Shown here: piece after piece, positions 4,810 through 6,361 of the stretch
Layout: every line of letters begins with the position of its first letter
Numbering within the stretch: position 1 is the first letter of the stretch
NCBI GenBank assembly: GCA_934215995.1
Contig: CAKQBC010000141.1
Coordinates: 1-6,361 of the forward strand
Reading direction: 5' to 3'
Length of the DNA: 6,361 nucleotides
From: an uncultured Bacillus sp.
Lineage (GTDB): Bacteria > Bacillota > Bacilli > Bacillales > DSM-1321
Program-made: the position numbers and the translations under genes
Notes under the pieces: model-generated
Databases searched by the model: none
What the model was told of the DNA's origin: nothing
What the model saw: only the letters and a program-made list of their open reading frames with translations

Positions 4810-6135
4810 TTATATGAATAAAAACACCGCTGATATAAAGATTCCCGATACAATCATGGCAATCAGGCAATAACCCAATATGTCCTTAGCCTTTAATCCG
4901 GCAATCGCTAGGGCCGGCAAAGCATAAAACGGCTGGATCAGATTCGTCCAGGCATCGCCCCATGCAACTGCCATAGCTGTTTTCGAAAAGGATAGACCCA
5001 TGCTTTGCGCTGCATCCAGCATGACCGGCGCCTGGACAGCCCATTGCCCTCCGCCGGATGGCACAAAAATATTGACGAGGCCTGCACTCCAGAATGTGAA
5101 CATGTAAAAAGATTGTTCGCTCGAGATTGCGACAAAAGCATTTGACAGGACTTCAGCCAGGCCCGAAGCAGTAACAATTCCCATCAGCCCGGCATAAAAC
5201 GGAAATTGGATGACGATTCCTCCCGCTGTTTTAATCGAGTTTGTAACCGCTTCCAAATATTTGCGTGGAGTGCCGTGAAATAAGATACCGAGGAAAAGGA
5301 ATGTGAAATTCACGATATTCAGGTTGATGGCAACCCCATTCAGGGAAATGTAATAAATGATAAAAGCCAGGCCGAACAATCCAGTAAGCCAAGCCAGGAT
5401 GCGGCTGTTTTCCAGCCTGTCTGCCGGCGTCATCCCTGTTGTCACTTCGGCATCTGAAGCAGCGGAGGCATCCTCCTCCAGCAAGGCGGGATCGATCACA
5501 AATGCTTTATCCTTTGGCGGCATCATGAAACGGTTCAGGATCGGCAGGATGACGAACAATCCGCCAATCAATATCAGGTTGTACACCGAGAAAATCGTTT
5601 CATTAGTTGATATGATGCCCATAACATCCTCTGCGAAGTGTCCCGGTGTCGCAATCGTCAAAGGGATGGACCCTGAAAACCCTCCATGCCATATGATGAA
5701 ACCCGAATAGGAGCTGGCAATCAACAGTCGATAATCGACGTCCCTCACCTTTTTCGCAAGTTCTTTCGCAAACAGAGCGCCTATGACCAATCCGAACCCC
5801 CAGTTGACCCATGCCGCTACCAGCGTGACAAGTGTGACGAGCACAATCGCCTGGCCGGGACTCTTAGCCGTTTGCGCCAGTGTTCCTAACAGCCTCTTAA
5901 AAAACGGGCTGCTCGCGAGGACATGCCCGGTCAACAATATGAATACCATCTGCATCGAGAACATCAGTAAATCCCAGAAGCCATCTCCCCAATAGCCGAC
6001 AATCTCAACAGGCGTGCTATCCGTCAAACCCCAGGCCAAAAAGAAAATTAAAAATGTCAGTAAGATAACCAATATGAAGGGATCTGGCATGTAGCGCTGC
6101 ATCAGCTTGTTCGACAGTGAAATAAGTGTTTTCAT
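4810..6135 (-). CDS. atoE: AtoE-family short-chain fatty acid transporter
   Basis: This is a complete 441-residue polytopic membrane protein, practically the length of E. coli AtoE. The family takes up short-chain fatty acids such as acetoacetate and butyrate for conversion to acyl-CoA. Conserved blocks include RYMPDPF (14-20), YWGDGFW (48-54), MQMVF (61-65), WVNWGFGLVIGALFAKE (109-125), PSGGGQWAVQAP (359-370) and GDAWTNLIQPFYALP (393-407). Hydrophobic segments lie at about 18-36, 55-75, 96-123, 136-160, 184-200, 246-264, 272-287, 307-325, 343-358, 403-415 and 421-440. A charged, Ala/Asp/Glu-rich cytoplasmic loop (206-240) separates the halves. The ATG at 6135 has AAAGGGGG six bases upstream. 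The gene stands alone, with a terminator after it and no CoA-transferase or beta-oxidation gene in the window, so the exact substrate is inferred from family only. It is a distant paralogue of the partial transporter at 1-483. Confidence 0.9.
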   Translation of the reverse strand: MKTLISLSNKLMQRYMPDPFILVILLTFLIFFLAWGLTDSTPVEIVGYWGDGFWDLLMFSMQMVFILLTGHVLASSPFFKRLLGTLAQTAKSPGQAIVLVTLVTLVAAWVNWGFGLVIGALFAKELAKKVRDVDYRLLIASSYSGFIIWHGGFSGSIPLTIATPGHFAEDVMGIISTNETIFSVYNLILIGGLFVILPILNRFMMPPKDKAFVIDPALLEEDASAASDAEVTTGMTPADRLENSRILAWLTGLFGLAFIIYYISLNGVAINLNIVNFTFLFLGILFHGTPRKYLEAVTNSIKTAGGIVIQFPFYAGLMGIVTASGLAEVLSNAFVAISSEQSFYMFTFWSAGLVNIFVPSGGGQWAVQAPVMLDAAQSMGLSFSKTAMAVAWGDAWTNLIQPFYALPALAIAGLKAKDILGYCLIAMIVSGIFISAVFLFI

Positions 6136-6231
6136 CTATTTCCCCCTTTCTTTTGCTTACGCTATTTTATTTATAGAAATGCTTGCTTTATTCCTTGAGC
6201 AATAAGAATCATATATTCAGGGGTTTGGAGT

Positions 6232-6237
6232 ATTATA
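6232..6237 (-). promoter_or_regulatory. Possible -10 box for the complete transporter
   Basis: The minus strand reads TATAAT inside TAATATAATACT. The start would be near 6225, giving a leader of about 90 bases. At 17 bases upstream the sequence is GCAGGA, which is not a -35, so an activator or a different promoter may be needed. I saw no sigma-54 (TGGCAC-N5-TTGC) element. Confidence 0.3.
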
Positions 6238-6249
6238 TTACATTTGTTT

Positions 6250-6279
6250 TTGTTTCCTGCCAGTTTGCTAGAGTATAAT
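6250..6279 (+). promoter_or_regulatory. Divergent sigma-A-like promoter pointing out of the window
   Basis: On the plus strand TTGTTT (6250-6255), 18 bases, TATAAT (6274-6279) gives a perfect -10 with a moderate -35. Transcription would start near 6286 and leave the window; no start codon followed by a long frame is seen before 6361. It overlaps the -35 zone of the minus-strand transporter promoter, so the two may compete or share a regulator. Confidence 0.4.
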
Positions 6280-6361
6280 GCTTCCATGTCAACTGAGCAG
6301 TGATCCTGTATCATTATTGTAACCGCCTATTTTCCCAGCTGAAATGGAATAACCCCCGCTC

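Noticed and set aside
6316..6331. Catabolite (cre) site around TTGTAACCGCCTATTT
   Set aside because: Only the left half resembles the CcpA consensus; the right half lacks the symmetric arm.

Overview
The window looks like chromosomal DNA of a low-to-moderate GC Bacillaceae (Bacillus-like) bacterium. The pointers are strong AAGGAGG-type ribosome binding sites, a GTG start, Rho-independent terminators with U tracts, a YobV/YafY-type WYL regulator and AtoE-type short-chain fatty acid transporters. Every gene I can support lies on the minus strand, so transcription runs from high to low coordinates. No rRNA, tRNA, CRISPR array, phage gene or intact insertion sequence was seen.

In transcription order: (1) 6136-6361 is an upstream region with a good plus-strand sigma-A-like promoter, pointing out of the window, overlapping a weaker minus-strand one. 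(2) 4810-6135 is a complete AtoE-family transporter followed by a UUCG-loop terminator. (3) 3743-4675 is a WYL-domain transcriptional regulator whose true start is an internal GTG with a near-perfect ribosome binding site. (4) 3656-2195 is a compact two-gene operon, with its own promoter just before it and a strong terminator just after it. It encodes a membrane-anchored, probably outward-facing protein with two tandem beta-rich repeats, then a 115-residue protein of unknown function. (5) 1898-2131 has no convincing gene but can fold into two long-range stems. (6) 848-1876 is an AT-rich asparaginase of the Rhizobium ReAII (Asparaginase_II) family with all catalytic and metal-binding residues kept. 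(7) 484-847 is an intergenic regulatory region. (8) 1-483 is the N-terminal 161 residues of a second AtoE-family transporter that runs off the window.

No obviously new multi-gene system is visible. The most specific new observation is a palindrome, TGTAA-N6-TTACA, with the geometry of a Crp/Fnr-family site. It is centred at position -41.5 relative to the start point predicted from a perfect TATAAT box that lacks a good -35, upstream of the partial transporter. This suggests activator-dependent control. The folded element before the asparaginase gene and the two-gene operon of unknown function are the next most interesting items.
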